From a bacterium (GTDB lineage Bacteria > Chloroflexota > Chloroflexia > Thermomicrobiales > UBA6265), in the NCBI GenBank assembly GCA_029977305.1, contig JAPOLF010000055.1, positions 1-10,698 on the forward strand: 10,698 nt of DNA, in the 5' to 3' direction. The notes beneath the pieces are model-generated. The model had not been told where the DNA came from and did not search any database. It was given only the letters and a program-made list of their open reading frames with translations. The first letter of the stretch is position 1, and each line of letters starts with the position of its first letter. Below, one piece after another: positions 1-6,578 of the stretch. Position numbers and translations under genes: made by a program.

Positions 1-813
1 ACCAGTCCTGAGGCTGGCGCGGCTGCTGGGGCAACTGCGGGCTTCTTGTTCCAAAAGGGTGCGCTTGATTTCGCCGGTGGCACCGTGGTCCACATCACCT
101 CCGGAGTCTCGGCGCTGGTCGCCGCGATGGTGCTCGGGAAGCGGATCGGCTTCGGCAAGCAGGTCTATGAGCCGCACAACTTGACCTACACGGTGCTTGG
201 CGCCGGGCTGCTCTGGTTCGGGTGGTTCGGATTCAACGCCGGGAGTGCCCTCGGGGCGAACGGGTTGGCAGCGAATGCGTTCGTCGTGACCAACACCGCG
301 GCGGCGATGGCGGCGCTCAGTTGGCTCTCGGTCTCGTGGATGCGGCACGGTCATCCGAGCGTGCTCGGGGCGGCGGCGGGTGCGGTGGCCGGATTGGTCG
401 CGATCACGCCGGCTGCCGGATACGTGAACGCGACCTCCGCGATCATCATCGGCTTCCTCGCCGGGATCATCTGCTTCTTCGCGGTAGACCTGCTGAAGAA
501 CATCATCAAGATCGACGACGCGCTCGATGTCTTCGCGGTGCACGGGGTCGGTGGCATCGTCGGGGCGTTGGCGACCGGGTTCTTCGCCGAGGTGGCGATC
601 AACCCTGCCGGATTCAACGGGCTCTTCTTCGGCAACCCGGAGCAGGTGGTCAAGCAGGCTGTGGCGGTGGTGGTCGTCGCCGCCTATGCCGCCGTGGTGA
701 CCTTCTTGATCCTGAAGGTGGTCGATCTCGTGGTCGGGCTGCGCGTGCCGGAGCAAGAAGAGGTGCTCGGGCTCGATTCGACCACGCACGGGGAGCAGGC
801 GTACCAACTCTGA
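1..813 (+). CDS. amtB: Ammonium transporter, Amt/MEP/Rh family (5'-truncated by window edge)
   Basis: This is the C-terminal 270 residues of an ammonium channel of the cytoplasmic membrane; the N-terminal helices lie left of the window. The Amt signature DFAGGTVVH is at fragment residues 23-31. Its His31 corresponds to the first pore histidine (His168 of E. coli AmtB), and His181 in VHGVGG matches the second (His318). The segment LWFGWFGFNAGSAL carries the conserved pore-helix region. About six to seven hydrophobic helices follow, then the typical cytoplasmic tail ending GLRVPEQEEV...HGEQAY, the region that in studied Amt proteins contacts the PII protein GlnK. The frame is open from base 1 and ends at TGA 811-813, so the TTG at 46 is an internal codon and not a start. 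No glnK follows; a small membrane protein does. The family call is very secure. Transport of ammonium rather than methylammonium or a sensor role is inferred. Confidence 0.96.
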   Translation, partial: TSPEAGAAAGATAGFLFQKGALDFAGGTVVHITSGVSALVAAMVLGKRIGFGKQVYEPHNLTYTVLGAGLLWFGWFGFNAGSALGANGLAANAFVVTNTAAAMAALSWLSVSWMRHGHPSVLGAAAGAVAGLVAITPAAGYVNATSAIIIGFLAGIICFFAVDLLKNIIKIDDALDVFAVHGVGGIVGALATGFFAEVAINPAGFNGLFFGNPEQVVKQAVAVVVVAAYAAVVTFLILKVVDLVVGLRVPEQEEVLGLDSTTHGEQAYQL

Positions 814-878
814 TGACGCAGGTGTGGGTCGCGGGCAGCGGGCGCGCGACGACGTGAACGACGTGATGGAGGTGTCCG

Positions 879-1001
879 ATGATGCTGGCGGTGTGTTTCG
901 TGATGTTTGCTGCCCTGGTCGCGATATGGCTGGTGGCCCCTTCCCCTTCGAGCGAGGTCGAGGTCCCCACCTCGCTGACGGTGAGTGAGGCCCAGGCGTA
1001 A
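879..1001 (+). CDS. Small single-span membrane protein (40 aa), unknown function
   Basis: This short gene starts 65 bases after amtB and encodes 40 residues. ATG ATG at 879-884 gives two possible starts. The ribosome binding site GGAGGTG (868-874) sits 4 bases before the first ATG and 7 before the second, so the second (882) is favoured by spacing. Residues 3-20 form one hydrophobic helix (MLAVCFVMFAALVAIWLVA). A short acidic, Ser/Pro/Val-rich tail follows (PSPSSEVEVP, then TSLTVSEAQA). There are no positive residues, so orientation cannot be read from charge. The terminator hairpin begins 34 bases after its stop, which suggests co-transcription with amtB. I recognise no family. Role as an accessory or regulator of the transporter is speculation from position alone. 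The strong binding site and helix make a real gene more likely than chance. Confidence 0.6.
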   Translation: MMLAVCFVMFAALVAIWLVAPSPSSEVEVPTSLTVSEAQA

Positions 1002-1035
1002 GCCTGGCTCCTTACCGCACTCAAATCTCCCGTCG

Positions 1036-1070
1036 TCAGGCGTGCCGCAAGGCGCGCCTGATGGCGTTTT
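1036..1070 (+). terminator. Rho-independent terminator of the amtB unit
   Basis: An 11-base-pair stem, TCAGGCGTGCC with GGCGCGCCTGA (one G-T pair), closes a GCAA tetraloop at 1036-1061. TGGCGTTTTC follows, so a short T run lies at 1067-1070. Placement after the small membrane gene and before the next start at 1171 suits the end of the amtB transcript. The GNRA loop adds stability. The T run is short and separated from the stem by five bases, so efficiency is uncertain. Confidence 0.75.
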
Positions 1071-1170
1071 CATCCCGGCATGATCGGGGATTCGTCGCCG
1101 TGGCTCGGCATGGGTCACAATGGGTGGCAGCGGCTCGGCGGTGCCGGGCGAAGGCGAAGAGGAGCACCCG

Positions 1171-1419
1171 ATGAGCGACACCGGCAAGGATCCGCAGGAG
1201 CAGGAGCGATTGGCGCGCGATCTCGCGGGCGAACTCGGGGAGATCTTCGTGCAGTTCACGCGTGGGGAGCTCGATTTCGCTGAAGTCTCCTTCGCGGCAT
1301 ATGACGTGCTGCAGGACCTGCATGTGGTCGCAAGCGGGGACTACGAACTGCTCTCGGCCGATGAGATTGCCGAGGAAGAGGACGAGATGGAGGATCTCTC
1401 CGGCGAACTCACCCGCTAG
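1171..1419 (+). CDS. Small very acidic protein (82 aa), unknown function
   Basis: The start is ATG 1171, chosen because GAGGAG (1159-1164) lies six bases ahead. An in-frame ATG at 1120 has no comparable site, and the residues it would add are Gly/Glu-rich linker-like. The product has 24 Asp/Glu against 5 Lys/Arg, no Cys, and no signal or membrane segment, so it is probably a soluble cytoplasmic protein. Residues 9-38 (QEQERLARDL..., then IFVQFTRGELDFAEV) look amphipathic helical. The tail from about residue 64 is an acidic cluster (DEIAEEEDEMED). I do not recognise the family. It stands alone between the amtB terminator and the next gene 236 bases on. Codon use and composition match the surrounding genes. 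Confidence 0.8.
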   Translation: MSDTGKDPQEQERLARDLAGELGEIFVQFTRGELDFAEVSFAAYDVLQDLHVVASGDYELLSADEIAEEEDEMEDLSGELTR

Positions 1420-1655
1420 GCGCGGGACCACGGCATGCGGATGGAGTTCCTGTGCGCGCTGCCCATGAGCGGCATCCCGGATTTCATCCGTCGTTCACGA
1501 TCGAATAGGCACCGTGAAGGCATACTTCGCAAGGTCATGGCATCGCTGCCGTGGTCAGAACCTGTGCGCAGGTTGGTGCGACAGAGCCGTCCCGAAGATC
1601 ACGTTCGAGTGCCGCGGCGGGCTGTCCCCGTTTCGGTGCGGATCAGGGATTGACG

Positions 1656-2150
1656 ATGTCTCGCGTGCTTGTCGGCGATGTGCTGCTGATCACCGCATTT
1701 CTGCTGTTGGTGCTGCGGATCGTGCGGCCGTGGCGAATCAAACCCATCGGCCCGGTGCTGCGCCGCCATCCGGTGACGCTGCTCGGGCGGTTGCGGATGA
1801 TGGGCCGGCAATTCCTCATCGTGGTGGGCGTCGGGCTGCTGCTGTGGGCGGTGGGGTGGGCCAACGGGTGGCTGGTGCTGGGCATCGCACTGATCGAGGC
1901 AAGCCTGATCCTGATGCCGGTCCACTATGACCTGACTTCGGATGGGATCCGCCTCGGGCGGCTGCCGCTGCGGCGGTGGACGGAGTTCGCCGGGGCAGTG
2001 CGGCAGCCATGGCGAATCCGCCTGCAGGGATTGGCCGGGAACCCGCCGATGTCGGTCTGGCTCTCGGGCTCCCGCGATGACGACGAGTTCGTGCAGGAGC
2101 TGAAGCGGGTGATGCGCGGCTCGATGCGAACCGCGCATCCCGCTAACTGA
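1656..2150 (+). CDS. Membrane protein with possible PH-like C-terminal domain (164 aa)
   Basis: ATG 1656 is preceded by AGGG (1645-1648) seven bases upstream. A GTG at 1551 is in the same frame, but it would add 35 Arg/Ser-rich residues with no binding site, so it is rejected. The protein shows a hydrophobic helix at about residues 5-23, a basic loop (WRIKPIGPVLRRHP...), and a long hydrophobic stretch at 52-90 that probably makes two helices around an Asn-Gly turn at 70-71. The last 70 residues are soluble: YDLTSDGIRLGRLPLRRWTE, then a basic patch, and a final helix (DDDEFVQELKRVMRG). Helices followed by a 'Y-x-LT-x-DGI...W-x-E' module resemble small bacterial PH-like membrane proteins (the YcxB/DUF5673 style), but this is a resemblance only. 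The gene converges on the next one with a 15-base gap. Function unknown. Confidence 0.8.
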   Translation: MSRVLVGDVLLITAFLLLVLRIVRPWRIKPIGPVLRRHPVTLLGRLRMMGRQFLIVVGVGLLLWAVGWANGWLVLGIALIEASLILMPVHYDLTSDGIRLGRLPLRRWTEFAGAVRQPWRIRLQGLAGNPPMSVWLSGSRDDDEFVQELKRVMRGSMRTAHPAN

Positions 2151-2165
2151 GCGAGCCTACGCCGG

Positions 2166-4601
2166 CTAGCGGTCGTCCTCGGCGATCTCGAGGGCGAGCA
2201 GCGCGGCATTGGCGATCTCGCGTGGATCAATGCCCGCATACGTGTACAGCGCATCGCGTGAGCCAGACTGGCCGAAGGTGTCCACCCCGAGCGGTACGGT
2301 TGGCGCGCCGTGGATGCCGCCGAGGAACGCGAGGCTGTGCGACGCCGCATCCTGCACGGTGACGATCGGGGCGTGCCGCTCCGGGCGGGGGAAGAGCGTC
2401 GACAGGTGCGCGAGATTGGCCGCCTGCTTCGGGTCGCGCAGCAGAGAACCGCGCGAGCGGCGCAGGCCGGCGTAGAGCCGCTCGGCGCTGGTGACCACGA
2501 TCACATTCGCGGCGACGCCTTCCTCGTGCAGCATGCGAGCCGCCTCGACCGCTTCGGGGACCATGATGCCGCCGACCGCGATGTTCACCGTGTCCTCCAA
2601 GCGGAGATCGGGGCGATCGAGCCGGGCATCGATGAGGCGGTAGCCGCCGAGGAGGACCTGTCGCTGCAGTTCGTCCTCGCCGAGGCGCGTGATCGCGCCA
2701 GTGAGCAGCGTCTGGTCGATCGGCTTGGTGCTGAGGCGGAGGTAGGTGCTGGTGCCGTGCTCGCGGTCACACAGGAGGCGCATCCCCTCCAAGAACGCCC
2801 ATTCGACTTCTTTGGCAAACGCTGGCTCATAGAAGCGGAGGTTGGGCAGTTCGATCCCGAGCGAGACGGTGACGGTGCTCTGGTGCGCTCCCCCCTCGGG
2901 GGAGAGCGAGACGCCCGCCGGGGTCCCCGCGAAGATCATCTTGGACTCGGAGTAGAGCCCGTAGATGAGCGCGTCGAGGCCGCGGCAGACGAAAGGGTCG
3001 TAAACGGTGCCGACCGGGAAGAGATGCTGACCGCTCAGTTCGTAGGAGAGGCCAAATGCGCCCAGCGCGGAGAAGAGATTCATCTCCGAGATGCCGAGTT
3101 CGATGTGACGTCCTTCCGGGCCGGGCTTCCAGCGGACCATGCCGTGGGCCGTTTCAAATTCGGCATGCTTCTCCGCGCTGAAGACGCCCACCTTGTTGAT
3201 CCATCCGGCGAGGTGGGTGCTGGTGGCGACATCGGGCGAGAGCGTGATCGTCCGCTCGCCGACCCCGGGCACCTCCGCCAGACGCACCATGATCCTTCCG
3301 AGTGCTTCTTGGGTGGAGGTGGTCGGCGGTTGGGTGACATCCAAGCGGTGCGGCACGGCGGATTCGTCGATGAGCGGCGCCACCGCTGCGCGCGGCGTGT
3401 TGAGGCGTGACGCCGCCTCGGCGCACCACGCGCCTTCAGCGGAATCGGCAGGGAACGTGGCCCAGACATCGTCTTCCGGGATGCCGAAGACCTGTTGCAG
3501 GGCGTCCATCTGCGTCTGACTGAGCAGTTGCGAGTGATTGAGCGGATCGCCGGCGAGCGGCAAGCCGAAACCCTTGATCGTGTAGGCGAAGATCACCACC
3601 GGTTGATCAGGGACGGCGTCGGCCTCGGCGAGGACGTCGATCAGGCGCGGCAGGTCGTGGCCGGCGAGATTGGAGACCACGCGGCCGATCGAGTCGTCGT
3701 CGAGGTGCTCGACGCTGGCGAGGATCTCGGTGCGCCAGGCGCGGTCGGCGACATCGGCGAGGCGGCGGCGGATCTCGCTGCCGTCGGCCTGGCGGATCAT
3801 CGCCTGGTATTCCTCGTTCGGCATCTCGTCGATGCGGCGGCGCAGCGCCGCACCATGGGGACCGTCCATCGCGGCGGAGAGGCGCGAGCCGTACTTCGCC
3901 TCGAGGACGTGCCACCCGGCCCCGGCGAAGAGCGCCTTGAGGCGGGCCGCGCGGACCCCGGGGATCACGCGATCAAGACTTTGGCGGTTGAGATCGACGA
4001 TCCAGATGACATTGCCGAGCCCCTGGATCGCTTCCTCGGCGACCGTCTCCCACACATTGCCTTCGTCGAGTTCGGCATCGCCGAGGAGGCTGATGAAGCG
4101 GTCGGAGGTGACCGGACCGAGTTTGGTCTCGCAGTACTTGGCGGCGAGCGAGGCATACACCGGCGCGACCGCGCCGAGGCCGACGGAGCCGGTGGAGAAA
4201 TCGATCGGGTCGGGGTCCTTGGTGCGTGAGGGGTAGGACTGGAGGCCGCCGAACTCGCGCAGGGTGGTCAGGTAGCTGCGGTCGAGATTGCCGAGCAGGT
4301 ACTGGGCGGCGTGGAGGATCGGAGATGCGTGAGGTTTGATGCTGACGCGATCGCCCGAGCGAAGGAAACTGAAGTAAAGCGCAGTCATGATGCTGGCGAC
4401 GCTGGCGGAGGACGCCTGGTGGCCGCCGACCTTGGTCTTGTCGGGGTTGGGGCGGATGCTGTTGGCGTGGTGGATGATCTGGGTGGAGAGCCAGAGCAGG
4501 CGCTGCTCGATGGACTCGAGGGTGGCGAGGTCGGCAGCGGAGAGCGTGCCGCGAATGGCAGGCTCCGAGTCGGCTTTTGATGATTCTGCGCGATGGACCA
4601 T
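2166..4601 (-). CDS. AceE-like thiamine-diphosphate enzyme (pyruvate dehydrogenase E1 / transketolase-type)
   Basis: This 811-residue cytoplasmic enzyme has the single-chain transketolase layout. The ThDP-binding domain (about 30-400) carries GDAELDEG at 174-181 with the partner Asn205 in VDLN, the GDG/GDA-to-N motif that binds Mg-ThDP. The pyrimidine domain (about 425-630) carries ELGISE, whose Glu506 should activate the cofactor, and SPEGGAHQS with His573. The C-terminal domain (about 640-811) ends in FGQSGSRDALY...GID. GGHQASSAS, REFGGLQSYPS, AGAGWHV and AYTIKGFG align better with homodimeric pyruvate dehydrogenase E1 (AceE) than with classical transketolase, so it may decarboxylate pyruvate or another 2-oxoacid. 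No E2 or E3 gene is adjacent, so substrate and acceptor are open. ATG 4601 is chosen: AGGAG lies ten bases ahead, and the open upstream extension to 4796 is Arg/Pro-rich and overlaps the previous gene. It lies downstream of the HAD phosphatase gene, 170 bases away. Confidence 0.9.
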   Translation of the reverse strand: MVHRAESSKADSEPAIRGTLSAADLATLESIEQRLLWLSTQIIHHANSIRPNPDKTKVGGHQASSASVASIMTALYFSFLRSGDRVSIKPHASPILHAAQYLLGNLDRSYLTTLREFGGLQSYPSRTKDPDPIDFSTGSVGLGAVAPVYASLAAKYCETKLGPVTSDRFISLLGDAELDEGNVWETVAEEAIQGLGNVIWIVDLNRQSLDRVIPGVRAARLKALFAGAGWHVLEAKYGSRLSAAMDGPHGAALRRRIDEMPNEEYQAMIRQADGSEIRRRLADVADRAWRTEILASVEHLDDDSIGRVVSNLAGHDLPRLIDVLAEADAVPDQPVVIFAYTIKGFGLPLAGDPLNHSQLLSQTQMDALQQVFGIPEDDVWATFPADSAEGAWCAEAASRLNTPRAAVAPLIDESAVPHRLDVTQPPTTSTQEALGRIMVRLAEVPGVGERTITLSPDVATSTHLAGWINKVGVFSAEKHAEFETAHGMVRWKPGPEGRHIELGISEMNLFSALGAFGLSYELSGQHLFPVGTVYDPFVCRGLDALIYGLYSESKMIFAGTPAGVSLSPEGGAHQSTVTVSLGIELPNLRFYEPAFAKEVEWAFLEGMRLLCDREHGTSTYLRLSTKPIDQTLLTGAITRLGEDELQRQVLLGGYRLIDARLDRPDLRLEDTVNIAVGGIMVPEAVEAARMLHEEGVAANVIVVTSAERLYAGLRRSRGSLLRDPKQAANLAHLSTLFPRPERHAPIVTVQDAASHSLAFLGGIHGAPTVPLGVDTFGQSGSRDALYTYAGIDPREIANAALLALEIAEDDR

Positions 4602-4771
4602 GGAACAGGTGCTCCTGTCGTCACGGGTGGGGCGGGGAACTCGCCACCGGGCAGGGAGCTGCTTGGTCTGATGATAGGCGATGCCGATGGGTTGTCCCAC
4701 TGGTCTCCTGCGCGGACCACATCGTCCGGAGGTCCGTGTGCGCGTCACGAGAATGAGACTGTCTGCGAGGG
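4602..4771 (-). other. 170-base leader of the ThDP enzyme, weakly structured
   Basis: This gap separates the phosphatase stop from the ThDP-enzyme start. It contains CGGACC (4713-4718) facing GGTCCG (4731-4736), able to form a six-pair stem, and a GC-rich imperfect inverted repeat near 4627-4650 (GGGTGGGGCG against CGCCACC). I see no convincing promoter hexamers, no T run, and none of the conserved bases of a thiamine-diphosphate riboswitch or a T-box, which I looked for because of the gene it precedes. It may hold an unrecognised promoter or leader element. Confidence 0.3.
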
Positions 4772-5449
4772 CTAGGCGAACCACTCCGCGATCCACCCCG
4801 AAAAGGCATCTTGATTGAACTGTTCAAGCGAGGTCAGGTGCGCATCGGCGGCGAGAAAGCGCCGATCGTCCGCGATCGCGTGATCCGGCACGGCGATGCA
4901 CCGCATCTTCGCGGCCTTCGCCGCGATCACCCCATTCGGGGAGTCCTCGATCGCCACACAGCGCGACGGCGAAGCATCGAGCCGACGCGCCGCCTCGATG
5001 TACACCGCTGGATGGGGCTTGCCGTACGGCTCGTGCTCTGCGCTCTGCAGCACATGGAAGCGGTCGGCGATGTCGAGCCGCGCGACCACGGCGGCAATCA
5101 CCTCACCCGCCGACGATGACGCGATCGCCACCGGGTATCCCATCGAGATCACCGCATCGACCGTCTCGATCGCGCCGGGCATCGCTGTGCCCTGCTCACG
5201 CACCAAGGCGATCAGTTCCCGCGTGATCTCCGCCCCGACCTCTTGTCGCGTGGGTCCGGTCCACGGATGGCGGGCCCACCAGTACTCGACGACCTCATCG
5301 GTGCGGAGGCCGGTGGTGAGGCGCGCGAGGTCGTCGTTGATCGGCACACCGACGCGTTGCAGGGCCGCCACCTCGGCCTGCCGCCAAAACGGCTCGGAGT
5401 CGATCAGCACGCCGTCCATGTCGAAGATCACCGCGTCGATGAGATTCAT
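4772..5449 (-). CDS. hxpB: HAD-superfamily sugar-phosphate phosphatase, HxpB (YniC)-like
   Basis: This 225-residue hydrolase has the four HAD motifs: FDMDGVLIDSEP with nucleophile Asp10 and acid/base Asp12, Ser111 in AIASSS, Lys144 in YGKPHP, and Glu168-Asp169 in VAIEDSPNG. A helical cap inserted after motif I (about 17-85) makes it a C1-cap, beta-phosphoglucomutase-like member. Several cap stretches, including GLRTDEVVEYWWARHPW.GP.RQEV, closely recall E. coli HxpB (YniC), which acts on hexitol phosphates and 2-deoxyglucose 6-phosphate. Likely role: dephosphorylation of sugar or sugar-alcohol phosphates in the cytoplasm. ATG 5449 starts exactly at the beta-strand leading to motif I, with GGGAG about eleven bases ahead. 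The frame stays open up to 5785, but that extension lies opposite the ureohydrolase gene and is not protein-like. It follows the ureohydrolase gene by 76 bases. Exact substrate is inferred. Confidence 0.92.
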   Translation of the reverse strand: MNLIDAVIFDMDGVLIDSEPFWRQAEVAALQRVGVPINDDLARLTTGLRTDEVVEYWWARHPWTGPTRQEVGAEITRELIALVREQGTAMPGAIETVDAVISMGYPVAIASSSAGEVIAAVVARLDIADRFHVLQSAEHEPYGKPHPAVYIEAARRLDASPSRCVAIEDSPNGVIAAKAAKMRCIAVPDHAIADDRRFLAADAHLTSLEQFNQDAFSGWIAEWFA

Positions 5450-5491
5450 GCTGATCGAGACTCCCTGATGTGATGACTGCCAATATCGATG

Positions 5492-5519
5492 GATGATCGC
5501 CGACCTTCGGGTGGCGGTC
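5492..5519. other. Hairpin with TTCG loop between ureohydrolase and phosphatase genes
   Basis: On the plus strand GATCGCCGACC and GGTGGCGGTC pair around a TTCG tetraloop, with one bulged G and one G-T pair. Read in the direction of the flanking minus-strand genes, the G-T pair becomes a mismatch and the loop becomes CGAA. No T run follows on that strand. It could be an mRNA processing or stability element between the two genes, or a weak terminator for antisense transcripts. Confidence 0.3.
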
Positions 5520-5525
5520 GAGACC

Positions 5526-6518
5526 TCAGGCGGAGCGCTCGGGACGAGGGGCGCCGCCACGCCGATGGGCGATGCCGGAAATGGTCTCCAGCGCGACGCG
5601 ATGCGCGGCAAGCGCCGTGATCCCGGCGACATCGTACGGGGGCGACACCTCGACCACATCCATCGCGCACACATCGAGCGACGAGGCGATCCGACGCACC
5701 GCGCGGAGCAATTCGCGGGTCTGGAATCCGCCCGGTTCGGGGGTGCCGGTGCCCGGGGCGAAGGCGGGGTCGAGGACGTCGACATCCACGGTGAGGTAGG
5801 TGCGCGGGGCGCGGTCCTCGGCGAAGGTGATCGCCTCGCGGATGACGGCGTCGATGCCGTGGTCGAGGCACTCCTCCATCGTCCGCCAATGGATCCCGTG
5901 GCGGCGCATCCAGTCGAATTCGGTGGGGCCCGGCCACGCGCCGCGCAGACCGATCTGCATCAGGTGGTCGCCGCGGAGCACCCCTTCCTCCACCGCTTGG
6001 TAGAACGGGGTGCCATGCGAGGTGGTGAGGCCGTAGACCTCGCTGCCGGTGTCGGTATGGGTGTCGAAGTGGATCACGGCGTAGTTGTCGGCACCGTGGT
6101 GGGCGGCGAGGGCGCGCATCACTGGCAGGCTGAGCGAGTGGTCACCGCCGAGGATTACCGGCACGGCATTGACCGCGAGGATGTCGGTGATGGTGGCGTT
6201 GAGCAGGCGATGACTCGTGAGGAGATCACCGGGCACCGCCTCGATGTCGCCGTGGTCGACGACGCGCAGGGCGGCGAAGGGCTCGATGCCGAGGTCCATG
6301 TGCGGGCGCCACGGTGGCGGCCCGACGTCCTCCGCCATGCGGATCGCACGCGGACCAAATCGTGTGCCGGGACGATTGCTGGTGCCGTCATCGAATGGCG
6401 CACCGACCACCACGACGTCTGCGCCGCGCAATCCAGCCGGATCGAGCACGAGCGGAACGCGGCAGTAGGTCACGCCGACGCCGGCGAATCCGGGTTCATG
6501 GGGGCGGAACGGTTGCAT
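5526..6518 (-). CDS. speB: Agmatinase-type ureohydrolase (330 aa)
   Basis: The enzyme belongs to the arginase/agmatinase family, which hydrolyses a guanidino compound to urea and an amine with two Mn ions. All metal-ligand motifs are present: His127 in GGDHS, Asp152, His154 and Asp156 in HFDTHTDTG, and Asp245 and Asp247 in VDVDVLDPAFAPGTGTPEPGG. Glu290 in VVEVSPPYD and His168 in TSHGTPF are also family-typical. The second motif is DTHTD rather than the common DAHxD, a mild variant that keeps the ligands. The N-terminal phrase VVGAPFDDGTSNRPGTRFGP is standard for the SpeB-like branch. The start at 6518 is set by AGGAGGG five bases ahead; an ATG at 6536 lies before that site. Agmatine to putrescine is the default call. 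Guanidinobutyrate, guanidinopropionate or another guanidine substrate cannot be excluded, as no pathway partners are adjacent. The leader can fold over the binding site. Confidence 0.9.
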   Translation of the reverse strand: MQPFRPHEPGFAGVGVTYCRVPLVLDPAGLRGADVVVVGAPFDDGTSNRPGTRFGPRAIRMAEDVGPPPWRPHMDLGIEPFAALRVVDHGDIEAVPGDLLTSHRLLNATITDILAVNAVPVILGGDHSLSLPVMRALAAHHGADNYAVIHFDTHTDTGSEVYGLTTSHGTPFYQAVEEGVLRGDHLMQIGLRGAWPGPTEFDWMRRHGIHWRTMEECLDHGIDAVIREAITFAEDRAPRTYLTVDVDVLDPAFAPGTGTPEPGGFQTRELLRAVRRIASSLDVCAMDVVEVSPPYDVAGITALAAHRVALETISGIAHRRGGAPRPERSA

Positions 6519-6554
6519 CGAAACCCTCCTGCGCATGGGCGATGCGAGGAGGGT
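6519..6554 (-). promoter_or_regulatory. Hairpin sequestering the ribosome binding site of the ureohydrolase gene
   Basis: In the mRNA direction ACCCTCCTCGCAT (6554-6542) pairs with ATGCGCAGGAGGGT (6536-6523): 13 pairs with one bulged base and the five-base loop CGCCC. The 3' arm contains AGGAGGG, the binding site of the gene starting at 6518. The 5' arm is therefore a full anti-Shine-Dalgarno sequence. Only TTCG separates the stem from the ATG. There is no T run, so it does not look like a terminator for the upstream gene. It should repress translation unless melted, displaced by ribosomes or opened by a ligand, protein or heat. Confidence 0.65.
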
Positions 6555-6578
6555 ACCCGATGCCGCGGATCGGTTGGA

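Noticed and set aside
813..857. A 14-codon frame starting at the amtB stop (TGATG overlap)
   Set aside because: Very short, Gly/Arg/Thr composition, no evidence of translation beyond the overlap; the 40-residue frame behind it has a far better start.
1435..1653. Possible 72-codon gene in the gap before the membrane protein
   Set aside because: No binding site, very Arg-rich, no recognisable composition of a folded protein.
2310..4229. Two long plus-strand frames (366 and 244 codons)
   Set aside because: They are antisense shadows of the AceE-like gene, whose ThDP motifs fix the real strand.
4602..4771. Thiamine-diphosphate riboswitch or T-box before the ThDP enzyme
   Set aside because: The conserved CUGAGA and ACCUGA-type elements and the T-box sequence are not present; only short unspecific inverted repeats are seen.
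4602..4796. Longer N-terminus for the ThDP enzyme
   Set aside because: The extra 65 residues are Arg/Pro-rich, unlike the family, and overlap the phosphatase gene; a binding site lies before ATG 4601.
5450..5785. Longer N-terminus for the HAD phosphatase
   Set aside because: HAD motif I starts within ten residues of ATG 5449, the usual place; the extension is antibiased Arg/Ser/Pro sequence overlapping the ureohydrolase gene.
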